NCBI RefSeq assembly: GCF_001428025.1
Contig: NZ_LMSC01000012.1
Span: forward strand, 291,439-355,438
DNA from: Phycicoccus sp. Soil748
Lineage (GTDB): Bacteria > Actinomycetota > Actinomycetes > Actinomycetales > Dermatophilaceae
Direction of reading: 5' to 3'
Length of the DNA: 64,000 bases
In this document: piece after piece, positions 17,600-25,337 of the stretch
How positions within the stretch are numbered: position 1 is the first letter of the stretch
Layout of the letters: every line of letters begins with the position of its first letter
Notes under the pieces: model-generated
What the model was told of the DNA's origin: nothing
The model's database searches: none
Seen by the model: the letters and a program-made list of their open reading frames with translations, nothing else
Position numbers and translations under genes: made by a program

Positions 17600-18235
17600 A
17601 TGGCCACGCTGCGACTGGGCGACGACGCCCCCGACTTCACCGCCGAGACGACGGAGGGGCAGATCTCCTTCCACGAGTGGAAGGGCGACGGGTGGGCGGT
17701 GCTGTTCAGCCACCCGGCCGACTTCACCCCGGTCTGCACCACCGAGCTCGGCCGCGTCGCCCAGCTCAAGGACGAGTGGGCCCGCCGCGACACCAAGGTC
17801 CTGGCCGTGTCCGTCGACGGCCTCGACGACCACCACGCCTGGAAGTCCGACATCGAGGAGGTCGCCGGCACGCCGGTCACCTACCCGATCGTGGCCGACC
17901 AGGACCGCCAGGTGGCCGAGCTCTACGACATGATCCACCCCGGGGCCGGCGACACCTCCCCCGTGCGCTCGGTGTTCCTCATCGACCCGGCCGGCAAGGT
18001 GCGCCTGTCGCTGACCTACCCCAAGAGCGCCGGCCGCAACTTCGACGAGATCCTGCGCGCGCTCGACGCCCTGCAGGTCAACGACGCCGGCCCGTTCTCG
18101 ACCCCCGCCGACTGGAAGGCCGGCGAGCGGGTCATCGTCGCTCCCGCCGTGACCACCGAGGACGCCCGGGCGCGCTTCGACGGCGTGGAGGTCGTCACGC
18201 CCTATCTCCGGTACGCGGAGGCCCCCACCGCCTAG
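17600..18235 (+). CDS. 1-Cys peroxiredoxin (Prx6 type)
   Basis: A 211-residue peroxiredoxin. The peroxidatic Cys46 is in HPADFTPVCTTELG, preceded by the family Pro/Thr (PxxxT/SxxC). It is the only cysteine in the protein, so this is a true 1-Cys enzyme needing an external reductant such as mycothiol or ascorbate. The long C-terminal dimerisation domain (LNDAGPFSTPADWKAGERVIV-like) is typical of the Prx6 group. ATG 17600 has a GAGGAG Shine-Dalgarno at 17588-17593. It reduces H2O2 or alkyl hydroperoxides in the cytoplasm. The dienelactone hydrolase gene follows within 10 bases. Confidence 0.93.
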   Translation: MATLRLGDDAPDFTAETTEGQISFHEWKGDGWAVLFSHPADFTPVCTTELGRVAQLKDEWARRDTKVLAVSVDGLDDHHAWKSDIEEVAGTPVTYPIVADQDRQVAELYDMIHPGAGDTSPVRSVFLIDPAGKVRLSLTYPKSAGRNFDEILRALDALQVNDAGPFSTPADWKAGERVIVAPAVTTEDARARFDGVEVVTPYLRYAEAPTA

Positions 18236-18244
18236 GTTGGGGCC

Positions 18245-18979
18245 ATGGCACCCACCGAGCCCACCGCCGGCCGCACCACCCTGTCCGTCGACGTCGAGGG
18301 TGGACAGCTACCCGCCGACCTCCTGCTGCCGCCGTCGGGACTCGGGCCCGGCATCGTCGTGCACCAGGAGATCTTCGGCGTGACGGGCTACGTCCGCAGC
18401 CGTGCCGAGGCCCTGGCCGCACTGGGCTACGTCGTCCTCGTCCCGCACTTCTACTGGCGCCTCGGCGACCCGGTCGTCGCCGAGGGCGCGGACGGCCTGC
18501 CGGAGGCCGTCGGCCTCGCGGGCCGCTTCGACTGGCCCGCCGGGGTCGCCGACGGTGTCGCGGCCCTGCAGGCCCTGAGGTCTCGCGAGGAGGTCGACGG
18601 CCCGGTGGGGCTGCTCGGGTTCTGCTTCGGGGGCGGGCTGGCCTTCAACGTCGCCGCGGCGGCGACCGAGGCGGGCTCCGCACCGGACGCCCTGGTCAGC
18701 TACTACGGCTCGGCGCTGCCGAACCTGCTCGACCTCGCCGACCGGGTGACCTGCCCGAGCCTGCACCACTTCGGGCTCGACGACGCCTACATCCCGCAGG
18801 AGACCGTGCGGGACATCGAGGCGGCCGTGACGGCTCGCAACGACGACGTCACGTTCCTGCGGTACGCCGGTGCAGGGCACGCGTTCGACAACCCCTCACC
18901 GGTGTTCCACCACGCCGACGCCTCGGCGCAGGCGTGGGTCGCCACCGAGGCGTGGCTCCTGGAGCACCTGCCGGTCTGA
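18245..18979 (+). CDS. Dienelactone hydrolase family protein
   Basis: A 244-residue alpha/beta hydrolase with the cysteine-nucleophile elbow GFCFGGG (Cys127) of dienelactone hydrolases, the conserved VVHQEIFGV glutamate (Glu42), the acid in FGLDDAYIP and the catalytic His in GAGHAFDNPS. The family hydrolyses dienelactones or related lactones/esters; the native substrate here is unknown. It follows the peroxiredoxin gene closely (9-bp gap), suggesting an operon that handles oxidised or electrophilic compounds. It ends three bases before the convergent prcA stop. Confidence 0.88.
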   Translation: MAPTEPTAGRTTLSVDVEGGQLPADLLLPPSGLGPGIVVHQEIFGVTGYVRSRAEALAALGYVVLVPHFYWRLGDPVVAEGADGLPEAVGLAGRFDWPAGVADGVAALQALRSREEVDGPVGLLGFCFGGGLAFNVAAAATEAGSAPDALVSYYGSALPNLLDLADRVTCPSLHHFGLDDAYIPQETVRDIEAAVTARNDDVTFLRYAGAGHAFDNPSPVFHHADASAQAWVATEAWLLEHLPV

Positions 18980-18982
18980 GGC

Positions 18983-19813
18983 CTAGGGCCCGTCCTGCTC
19001 CTGGGGGCGCTGCGTCTGCGGGTTGGTCGACTCGTCCCGCGGCGACTCCCCGGTGAGGGTGTCGTGGTGCCCGGGCGTCGCCTCGTCCTCGGCCGGGATG
19101 TCGTGGGTCGGGTCCTCGGGGCTGAGCAGCGCCTCGAGCAGCCCGCCGCCGATGCGCCGGAAGGTACGGCGCGGACGCTCGCGGTCGAGCACCGCGACCT
19201 CGAGCTGGCCGGCGCCCAGGGTCCGGCTGGCTCCGCCGGCGGGGTCCTTGGCGAGCAGGTCGACGGCCAGGCGCAGGGCATCGCCGAGGGTGAGCCCCGG
19301 CTCCCAGCGCTCCTTGAGCCCCGTCTCGATCGGCTCGGCGGCGCCGCCCATGGCGACGAACCCCCGCTCGTCGGCGACCGAGCCGTCGTAGGTGAGCCGG
19401 TAGATCTGGTCGTCGTCGGCCGAGTCCCCGACCTCGGCCACGACGATCTCGACCTCGTACGGCTTGGACTCCTGGGTGAAGACGGTCCCGAGCGTCTGCG
19501 CGTAGGCGTTGGCCAGGCCACGGGCCGTCACGTCCGTGCGGTCGTAGGAGTAGCCGCGGAGGTCGGCGTAGCGCACACCGGCGACCCGCAGGTTCTCGAA
19601 CTCGTTGTACTTGCCGACGGCGGCGAACGCGATGCGGTCGTAGATCTCGGAGACCTTGTGCAGGGCCCGTGAGGGGTTCTCCGCGACGAAGGCGATGCCC
19701 TTGTCGTAGCCGAGCACGACGACCGAGCGGCCGCGCGCAATTCCCTTGCGGGCGTAGTCGGCCCGGTCCTTCATGAGCTGCTCGGGCGAGACGTAGAACG
19801 GCATGCTGCTCAT
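18983..19813 (-). CDS. prcA: Proteasome subunit alpha PrcA
   Basis: A 276-residue alpha-type 20S subunit. It begins [25 protein letters not shown], the gating N-terminus, followed by the alpha-subunit core ([39 protein letters not shown]). There is no catalytic Thr. After about residue 230 it has an acidic, disordered tail ([17 protein letters not shown] ... QEQDGP). The rings form the antechamber and dock Arc/Mpa. Its ATG overlaps the prcB stop by 4 bp (ATGA), so it is coupled to prcB. Confidence 0.97.
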   Translation of the reverse strand: MSSMPFYVSPEQLMKDRADYARKGIARGRSVVVLGYDKGIAFVAENPSRALHKVSEIYDRIAFAAVGKYNEFENLRVAGVRYADLRGYSYDRTDVTARGLANAYAQTLGTVFTQESKPYEVEIVVAEVGDSADDDQIYRLTYDGSVADERGFVAMGGAAEPIETGLKERWEPGLTLGDALRLAVDLLAKDPAGGASRTLGAGQLEVAVLDRERPRRTFRRIGGGLLEALLSPEDPTHDIPAEDEATPGHHDTLTGESPRDESTNPQTQRPQEQDGP

Positions 19814-20637
19814 CGCGCACCCCCCGGGTTGCCCTGGCGCGCGGCGACGACGGCCTCGACCGTCCCGCGCAGCTGCTCGTCGCTGCGGAACGCGACGCCC
19901 TGCACGCCGACCACGGCGACGGTGGGCCAGATGCGGCGGCCGATGTCGGGGCCGCCGGTGGCGGAGTCGTCGTCAGCGGCGTCGTAGAGCGCCTCCACGG
20001 CAAGGCTCACGGCCTCGTCGGCGGTCAGGCCCGGCCGCCAGAGCTTCTTCATCGCGCCGCGCGCGAAGAGCGAGCCCGAGCCCACGCTGTGGTGGTCGTG
20101 CTCCTCGTAGCAGCCGCCCGTGACGTCGTAGGAGAAGATCCGCCCGACCTGCCGGTCGAGGTCGTAGCCGGCGAACAGCGGCACGACCGCGAGGCCCTGC
20201 ATGGCCATCGCGAGGTTGGCGCGGATCATCGACGCGAGGCGGTTCGCCTTGCCCTCCAACGAGAGCAGCGTCCCCTCGATCTTCTCGTAGTGCTCGAGCT
20301 CGACCTGGAACAGCTTGACCAGCTCGATGGCGATGCCGGCCGTGCCGGCGATGCCCACGGCGGAGTACTCGTCGGCCGCGAACACCTTCTCCATGTCGCG
20401 GTTGGCGATGATGTTGCCCATGGTCGCCCGGCGGTCCCCCGCCATGACCACGCCACCGTCGTAGGTCACCGTGACGATCGTGGTGCCGTGCGGGGCCTCC
20501 AGCGTGCTCCCCGCAGGCAGGGCGCGCCGCGACGGAAGCAGGTGCGGGGCGTGGGCGCCCACGAAGTCGGTGAAGGAGGACGAGCCCGTGGCGAGGTATG
20601 CCGCGGAGAGCCTGCCCGCGTCGGCTCCGGTGGTCAC
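19810..20637 (-). CDS. prcB: Proteasome subunit beta PrcB
   Basis: A 275-residue beta subunit with a cleavable propeptide. Autocleavage is expected at HG/TTIVTV, exposing Thr52 as the catalytic nucleophile. [15 protein letters not shown] contains the conserved Asp/Arg, and the active-site lysine is expected in DMEKVFAAD. The C-terminus is short, with the Ntn-hydrolase fold ending [19 protein letters not shown] 20635-20637 is chosen because it overlaps the pup stop (GTGA) and gives the normal roughly 50-residue propeptide; a longer in-frame ATG upstream would run across pup. Confidence 0.96.
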   Translation of the reverse strand: MTTGADAGRLSAAYLATGSSSFTDFVGAHAPHLLPSRRALPAGSTLEAPHGTTIVTVTYDGGVVMAGDRRATMGNIIANRDMEKVFAADEYSAVGIAGTAGIAIELVKLFQVELEHYEKIEGTLLSLEGKANRLASMIRANLAMAMQGLAVVPLFAGYDLDRQVGRIFSYDVTGGCYEEHDHHSVGSGSLFARGAMKKLWRPGLTADEAVSLAVEALYDAADDDSATGGPDIGRRIWPTVAVVGVQGVAFRSDEQLRGTVEAVVAARQGNPGGAR

Positions 20638-20840
20638 TGGCCGCCCTTCTGGACGAACCCGCGGACGAACTCCTCCGCGTTGGACTCGAGCACCCCGTCG
20701 ATCTCGTCGAGCACGCTGTCGATGTCGGAGTCGAGGTTCTCCTTGCGGGCACTGGCCTCCGGCGCGGCGGGGGTGGGCTCGGGACCCTCGTCCGGGGCGT
20801 CGTCCCGGCGCTGGGGGCGGCTCTGCTCCTGGCTCGGCAT
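20634..20840 (-). CDS. pup: Prokaryotic ubiquitin-like protein Pup
   Basis: A 68-residue, highly charged, mostly disordered protein modifier. The C-terminal helical half ([20 protein letters not shown]) binds the Arc/Mpa coiled coils, and the protein ends FVQKGGQ. The terminal Gln must be deamidated by Dop before PafA can ligate it. ATG 20840 ([10 protein letters not shown]) is used; an in-frame ATG further upstream would overlap dop. The pup stop overlaps the prcB GTG. Confidence 0.97.
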   Translation of the reverse strand: MPSQEQSRPQRRDDAPDEGPEPTPAAPEASARKENLDSDIDSVLDEIDGVLESNAEEFVRGFVQKGGQ

Positions 20841-20914
20841 GTCCGTGACCTCTCGCTCGGTGCTGCTGCGATGCGTGCTGCTGAGATGCGTGGGCGGGTC
20901 GCGGGCGACCCGCC

Positions 20915-22453
20915 TCACTCGACCCTAGTCGGAACCTGTCGTGATGCCGAGGCCAACTCGCGCAGCAGGGTGGCGGCGTCCGGGCTGCGGTCCAGGAGGC
21001 CGCCGACACTGGCGCGGGTGCCCCGGAGCGGTTCGAGCATCGGCACCCGCTGCAGCGAGGCCTGGCCGGGGACGTCGAAGATCACCGAGTCCCACGAGGC
21101 GGCCGCGATCTGGTCCGGGTACTTCTCCAGGCACTTGCCCCGGAAGTAGGCGCGGGTGTCCTCCGGCGGCTGGTGCACGGCCTCGAGGACCTGCGCGTCG
21201 CTGACCAGCTCCTCGAACCGGCCGGCCCGGCGCAGGCGGTGGAAGATGCCCTTGTCGGGGCGCACGTCGGACCACTGGATGTCGACGGCCCGCAGCCGGG
21301 GGTCGGACCAGTCGAGCCCGTCACGGTCGATGTAGCCCTGCAGCACCTGCTGCTTGCCCACCCAGTCGACCTCGCGGGCGGCCTCGGCGGGGTCGCGCTC
21401 GAGCTTGTCGAGCACGGTCGCCCACCACCGCATGACCTCCACGGTGTCGTCGTCGCGCTCGGCGCCGTACCGGTCCTGCAGGTAGCGCTCGGCGAGCTCG
21501 TGGTAGCGCCAGAGGAGCTGCACCGCGGTGAGCTTCGTGCCGTCGCGCAGCTCCACCAGCTGCCGGCAGGTGGGGTCGTGGCTGACGGCCTGCAGCGTGG
21601 ACACGGGTCGCACGACGGTGAGGTCGACGTCGATGGCCCGGTCCTCGACCATGGCCAGCACCAGCGAGGTGGTGCCGAGCTTGAGCAGGTTGGCGACGTC
21701 ACAGTGGTTGGCGTCGCCGATGATGACGTGGAGCCGGCGGTAGAGGTCGGCGACGGCGTGCGGCTCGTCGCGGGTGTTGATGATCGGCCGCTTCAGGGTC
21801 GTCTCTAGGCCCACCTCGACCTCGAAGAAGTCGCTGCGCTGGCTCAGCTGGAAGCCGTGGTTGCGCGAGTCGACACCGATCCCGACCCTGCCGGACCCCG
21901 TCATGACCTGGCGCGCGACGAAGAACGGGACGAGGTGGCGCACGATGTCGGTGAACGGCGTCTCGCGGCGCATGAGGTAGTTCTCGTGCGTGCCGTAGGA
22001 CTGGCCCTTGCCGTCGGTGTTGTTCTTGTAGAGGTTGACGCCGGGCGGCACCTGCGACAGCCGCCGCACCGACTCGGCCATGATCAGCTCGCCCGCGCGG
22101 TCCCACGCCACGGCGGCGCGCGGCGACGTCACCTCCGGCGAGGAGTACTCGGGGTGGGCGTGGTCGACGTAGAGGCGGGCTCCGTTGGTGAGCACGACGT
22201 TGGCGAGGGTCGGGTCCTCCTCGTCGGTGAGCTGGCTCGCGTCGGCGAAGGCGCGGCCCACCTCGAACCCGCGGGCGTCGCGCAGCGGCGCCTCGTCCGC
22301 GTAGTCCCACGAGGCGTGGGCCGCCCGGATGCCCTGCGCCGACGCGTACGCGTTGACCACCTGGCCCGACAGGAGCATGGGGTTGGCCGCGGGGTCCCCG
22401 GGCACGGAGATGCCGTACTCGGTCTCGATGCCCATCACGCGGCGCACGGTCAT
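20915..22453 (-). CDS. dop: Pup deamidase/depupylase Dop
   Basis: A 512-residue PafA homologue that deamidates Pup-Gln and removes Pup from conjugates. It shares [41 protein letters not shown] and [14 protein letters not shown] with PafA. It also has the diagnostic Dop loop, about residues 40-80 ([16 protein letters not shown] to [11 protein letters not shown]), before the catalytic Asp97 in [13 protein letters not shown]. It is the first gene of dop-pup-prcB-prcA, with a 74-bp gap to pup. Confidence 0.96.
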   Translation of the reverse strand: MTVRRVMGIETEYGISVPGDPAANPMLLSGQVVNAYASAQGIRAAHASWDYADEAPLRDARGFEVGRAFADASQLTDEEDPTLANVVLTNGARLYVDHAHPEYSSPEVTSPRAAVAWDRAGELIMAESVRRLSQVPPGVNLYKNNTDGKGQSYGTHENYLMRRETPFTDIVRHLVPFFVARQVMTGSGRVGIGVDSRNHGFQLSQRSDFFEVEVGLETTLKRPIINTRDEPHAVADLYRRLHVIIGDANHCDVANLLKLGTTSLVLAMVEDRAIDVDLTVVRPVSTLQAVSHDPTCRQLVELRDGTKLTAVQLLWRYHELAERYLQDRYGAERDDDTVEVMRWWATVLDKLERDPAEAAREVDWVGKQQVLQGYIDRDGLDWSDPRLRAVDIQWSDVRPDKGIFHRLRRAGRFEELVSDAQVLEAVHQPPEDTRAYFRGKCLEKYPDQIAAASWDSVIFDVPGQASLQRVPMLEPLRGTRASVGGLLDRSPDAATLLRELASASRQVPTRVE

Positions 22454-22500
22454 GGCGCCGACCCCACGACGGGGGATGCTGCGGTGTCCCGGCTCATGTC

Positions 22501-22515
22501 CTCACCCTAGGTGAG
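22501..22515. promoter_or_regulatory. Perfect inverted repeat in the dop/lipase divergent promoter
   Basis: CTCACC-CTA-GGTGAG, a 6-bp perfect inverted repeat with a 3-bp spacer, sits in the 75-bp divergent space between dop and the hydrolase. It overlaps plausible -10 elements for both directions (TAGGGT leftwards, TTAGTT rightwards), so a dimeric repressor bound here could control both genes. This is inferred from symmetry and position only. Confidence 0.4.
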
Positions 22516-22528
22516 TTAGTTTCGGCGC

Positions 22529-23572
22529 ATGCGCCACTCCCCCAGGGCCATGTACCCGCAGACCGCCCTCCTCACCGCTTTCCTGGACCGCGTCCTGCGA
22601 CGGCCGGTGCAGCAGCGCTCCGTCGAGGAGATCGTCGCCGACCGTGGCAAGGTCACACCCGACCGGCCGCCCTTCTCCTGGGTCACCGGGGCGGTGGACC
22701 GCTCCGTGGGCATCACCTTCGGGACGGCGCCGGCGCGCGACGGCTACGAGATCCCCCTGCGCATCTACCGGCCGCGCGCCCTGCGGGACCGAGACACCGA
22801 CGCGCCGGTGGTGGTCTTCTTGCACGGTGGCGGGTTCGTCGAGGGCAACGTCGTCATGTACGACCCGCTCTGCAGCCACCTGGCGAGCCGGGTTCGCGCG
22901 GTTGTCGTCAGTCTCGACTACCGGCTCGCCCCCGAGCACCGCGCGCCCACCGCGGCCCACGACTGCCTCGACGCCACGACCTGGCTCCAGCAGCACGGCG
23001 ACGTGCTCCACGCGGACACGAGCCGGATGGCCCTGTGCGGCGACAGCGCCGGCGGCAACCTCGCCGCCGTGACCGCCCAGCTGCTGCGCGACCGGGGCGA
23101 CTCCCCCGTCCGGCACCAGGCCCTGATCTACCCGGCCACCGACATGACCCTGGCATCGCCGTCGATGGACGAGAACGCCGACGCCCCCATGCTCACCAGG
23201 GCGAGCGTCGTCGCGTTCCGCGAGCACTACCTGCCGCCGGGCCACGACCACACGGACCCCTTGGTCTCCCCGCTCTTCGGCCGGCTCGACGGCCTGCCCC
23301 CGGCCCTCGTCCAGACCGCCGACCTCGACCCCCTGCGCGACGACGGCGTGCGGTATGCCGCCGCGCTGGAGGCTGCGGGCGTGCCGGTCCGGCTCACCAA
23401 CTACGTGCGCGTGCCGCACGGCTTCGCCTCCATACCGGGCGCTGTGCCGACCAGCGCGCAGCACCGGGCCGAGCTCGTCGAGGAGCTGGTGTCCCACCTC
23501 TACGGCGACCGGTCCGGCGATCCGTCTCAACCGGCTGACGGGGAGGTCCCGCTGGCGGCTCCCGCCGGTTAG
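22529..23572 (+). CDS. Alpha/beta hydrolase, hormone-sensitive lipase (HSL) family esterase
   Basis: A 347-residue esterase/lipase. The HSL signature HGGGF (oxyanion hole, residues 99-103) is followed by DYRLAPEHRAP and the nucleophile elbow GDSAGG (Ser173). The acid is in ADLDPLRDDG and the His in VPHGFAS. It hydrolyses short to medium acyl esters; the substrate is unknown. It has no signal peptide, so it is cytoplasmic. It is divergently transcribed from dop. The C-terminus after about residue 325 is a low-complexity tail. Confidence 0.9.
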   Translation: MRHSPRAMYPQTALLTAFLDRVLRRPVQQRSVEEIVADRGKVTPDRPPFSWVTGAVDRSVGITFGTAPARDGYEIPLRIYRPRALRDRDTDAPVVVFLHGGGFVEGNVVMYDPLCSHLASRVRAVVVSLDYRLAPEHRAPTAAHDCLDATTWLQQHGDVLHADTSRMALCGDSAGGNLAAVTAQLLRDRGDSPVRHQALIYPATDMTLASPSMDENADAPMLTRASVVAFREHYLPPGHDHTDPLVSPLFGRLDGLPPALVQTADLDPLRDDGVRYAAALEAAGVPVRLTNYVRVPHGFASIPGAVPTSAQHRAELVEELVSHLYGDRSGDPSQPADGEVPLAAPAG

Positions 23573-23607
23573 TCTCGTCTCGGATCATCGGTCGGCCGAG
23601 GAGCGTC

Positions 23608-24597
23608 ATGCGGGACATCGTGGTTTTCTCCGGTAGCGCCCACCGGGTCCTGGCCCGCCGGATCTGCGACGGCCTCGGCGTGGAGCTGTCGCCGGTCGAG
23701 CTGACCCGGTTCAGCAACGACTGCCTCCAGGCGCAGCTGCTCGCCAACTGCCGCCAGCGCGACGTCTACATCGTGCAGCCGCTGGTGCCACCGACCCAGG
23801 AGCACCTCATGGAGCTGCTCCTCATGGTCGACGCGGCCCGCGGCGCGAGCGCTGCGCAGATCACCGCGGTCATCCCGCACTACGCCTACGCGCGGTCCGA
23901 CAAGAAGGACGCCTCCCGCATCTCCCTCGGCGGGCGCCTGGTGGCCGACATGCTCGTGGCCGCAGGCGTCGACCGCGTCCTGACCATGACTCTGCACGCC
24001 CCGCAGGTCCACGGCTTCTTCTCCGTGCCCGTCGACCACCTCACCGCCATCGGGGTGCTGGCCGACCACTTCCGCGGCACCGACCTCAGCCACTCGGTCG
24101 TGGTCTCCCCCGACCTCGGCAACGCCAAGACCGCGACCCAGTTCGCCCGGCTCCTCGGGCTGCCGGTGGCGGCGGGGTCCAAGCAGCGCCTGGCCGACGA
24201 CCGCGTCATCATCGACTCGATCGTGGGAGACGTCGCGGGCCGGCGGGCCATCGTCCTCGACGACGAGATCGCCACCGGCGGCTCCATCGTCGAGCTGCTC
24301 GAGCGCCTCGACAGCCTGGGCTGCACCGGCGCCGACGTCGCCTGCACGCACGGCCTGTTCGTCGGCAAGGCCGTCGAGCGGCTGCGGGAGCACCGCATGC
24401 TCGGCGAGGTCGTGACCACCGACACCGTCCCCGCCCCGGCCCACTGGCCGGAGCTGCGGGTGCGCTCGGTGGCGCAGCTGTTCGCCGAGGCCATCAAGCG
24501 GATCCACGCCGGCGAGTCGGTGAGCAGCCTGTTCGACGGCGTCGACCCGACCCTCTCCCCGCCCCAGGCGACCCTGTTCGACAAGGTCCACGCGTGA
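23608..24597 (+). CDS. Ribose-phosphate pyrophosphokinase-like protein (divergent)
   Basis: A 329-residue two-domain phosphoribosyltransferase-fold protein related to PRPP synthetase (ribose 5-phosphate plus ATP to PRPP plus AMP). The N-terminal FSGSAHRVLARRICDGLGV, VIPHYAYARSDKKDASRISLGGRLVADML and LTMTLHAPQVHGFFSVPVDHL match the family. The PRPP loop reads IVLDDEIATGGSI rather than the usual D-D-x-x-D-T-G-G-T, and the VVSPDLGNAKTA region differs from the housekeeping SPDxGG form. It may therefore be a specialised paralogue. DUF3054 follows with a GTGA overlap. Confidence 0.85.
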   Translation: MRDIVVFSGSAHRVLARRICDGLGVELSPVELTRFSNDCLQAQLLANCRQRDVYIVQPLVPPTQEHLMELLLMVDAARGASAAQITAVIPHYAYARSDKKDASRISLGGRLVADMLVAAGVDRVLTMTLHAPQVHGFFSVPVDHLTAIGVLADHFRGTDLSHSVVVSPDLGNAKTATQFARLLGLPVAAGSKQRLADDRVIIDSIVGDVAGRRAIVLDDEIATGGSIVELLERLDSLGCTGADVACTHGLFVGKAVERLREHRMLGEVVTTDTVPAPAHWPELRVRSVAQLFAEAIKRIHAGESVSSLFDGVDPTLSPPQATLFDKVHA

Positions 24598-25085
24598 GGC
24601 GAGCCGCCCCGGCACTCGCGCTCGACGTCGCCTCGGTGCTGCTGTTCGCCGGCATCGGCCGGGCCAGCCACGCGGAGGGCCTGACGGTCGGCGGCGTGCT
24701 GGGTGTGGCCTGGCCGTTCCTCGCCGCCCTCGCCGTGGGGTGGGCGGTGGTGCGGGCCCGCGGGACCTGGCCGCTCGCGGTCGGGGCGGCCGCCCCGGTC
24801 TGGCTGGTCACCGCGTGCCTCGGCCTGGTGCTCCGCGTTGCCACCGGCGGCGGCTTCGCGTGGAGCTTCGGCGTCGTGACCCTGGTCGTCCTCGGGCTCT
24901 TCCTCGTCGGGTGGCGCTGCGCCCGGGAGGTCGGACGGTTCGCCGTCGAGGGGTTGGCGCGGTGGTCGGGCGAGGAGCCGCAGCGCCTCAGCGTCGGCGG
25001 GTCGGCTGGGGACGCGCCCGCAGCACGTCGCGCAGCAGCGCCCCCAGCAGGAACGCGCACACCGCCAAGGTCACCGAAGCACTGA
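24594..25085 (+). CDS. DUF3054 family membrane protein
   Basis: A 163-residue integral membrane protein with four predicted transmembrane helices (LDVASVLLFAGIGRAS, GVLGVAWPFLAALAVGWAVV, VWLVTACLGLVLRVA, WSFGVVTLVVLGLFLVGW), matching DUF3054 of actinobacteria. The GTG start overlaps the prs-like stop. The last roughly 35 residues (SVGGSAGDAPAARRAAAPP...) are low-complexity and overlap the convergent small gene below. Function is unknown; coupling to the PRPP gene suggests co-expression. Confidence 0.8.
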   Translation: MRRAAPALALDVASVLLFAGIGRASHAEGLTVGGVLGVAWPFLAALAVGWAVVRARGTWPLAVGAAAPVWLVTACLGLVLRVATGGGFAWSFGVVTLVVLGLFLVGWRCAREVGRFAVEGLARWSGEEPQRLSVGGSAGDAPAARRAAAPPAGTRTPPRSPKH

Positions 25086-25224
25086 CGCTCGCACCCTCGC
25101 GGCCGAGCCGGTCCACGAGGAAGACGACCCGCGTGCCGAGGAACGCGAGCACCAGGAACTCGACGGCGTTCAGCCGCCACCCACGCGCCCGGCCCCTGGC
25201 CAGAAGCCTCACCAGCCACCCCAT
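24988..25224 (-). CDS. Small two-helix membrane protein, hypothetical
   Basis: 78 residues, basic at both ends, with two hydrophobic helices (LNAVEFLVLAFLGTRVVFLV and SVTLAVCAFLLGALLRDVL). Its 3' 98 bases overlap the DUF3054 gene on the other strand. It begins 113 bp from the divergent iron-boxed fusion gene, so the iron box could serve both. I recognise no family. The hydrophobic patterning supports a real gene. Confidence 0.6.
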   Translation of the reverse strand: MGWLVRLLARGRARGWRLNAVEFLVLAFLGTRVVFLVDRLGREGASVSASVTLAVCAFLLGALLRDVLRARPQPTRRR

Positions 25225-25306
25225 GCGCGCCAGTCTGCCGATCCCTTCTCCGGCGAGGGCCGCAACGGGTCGACCCTCGGCTGAAGGGATGACCAGCCGT
25301 TTTGGG

Positions 25307-25325
25307 TTTGGTAAGGCTTACCTAA
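25307..25325. promoter_or_regulatory. DtxR/IdeR-type iron box
   Basis: The 19-mer TTTGGTAAGGCTTACCTAA matches the actinobacterial consensus TTAGGTTAGGCTAACCTAA at 16 of 19 positions and keeps the dyad GGTAAG...CTTACC. It ends 12 bases before the GTG of the fusion gene, overlapping the expected -10 (around CCTAAT), an ideal position for Fe2+-dependent repression. The regulator itself is not in the window. Confidence 0.8.
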
Positions 25326-25337
25326 TACGGTGTCGGC

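Noticed and set aside
20841..21009. Longer start for prcB or pup upstream of their chosen starts
   Set aside because: These would overlap dop and lengthen the PrcB propeptide or Pup beyond family size.
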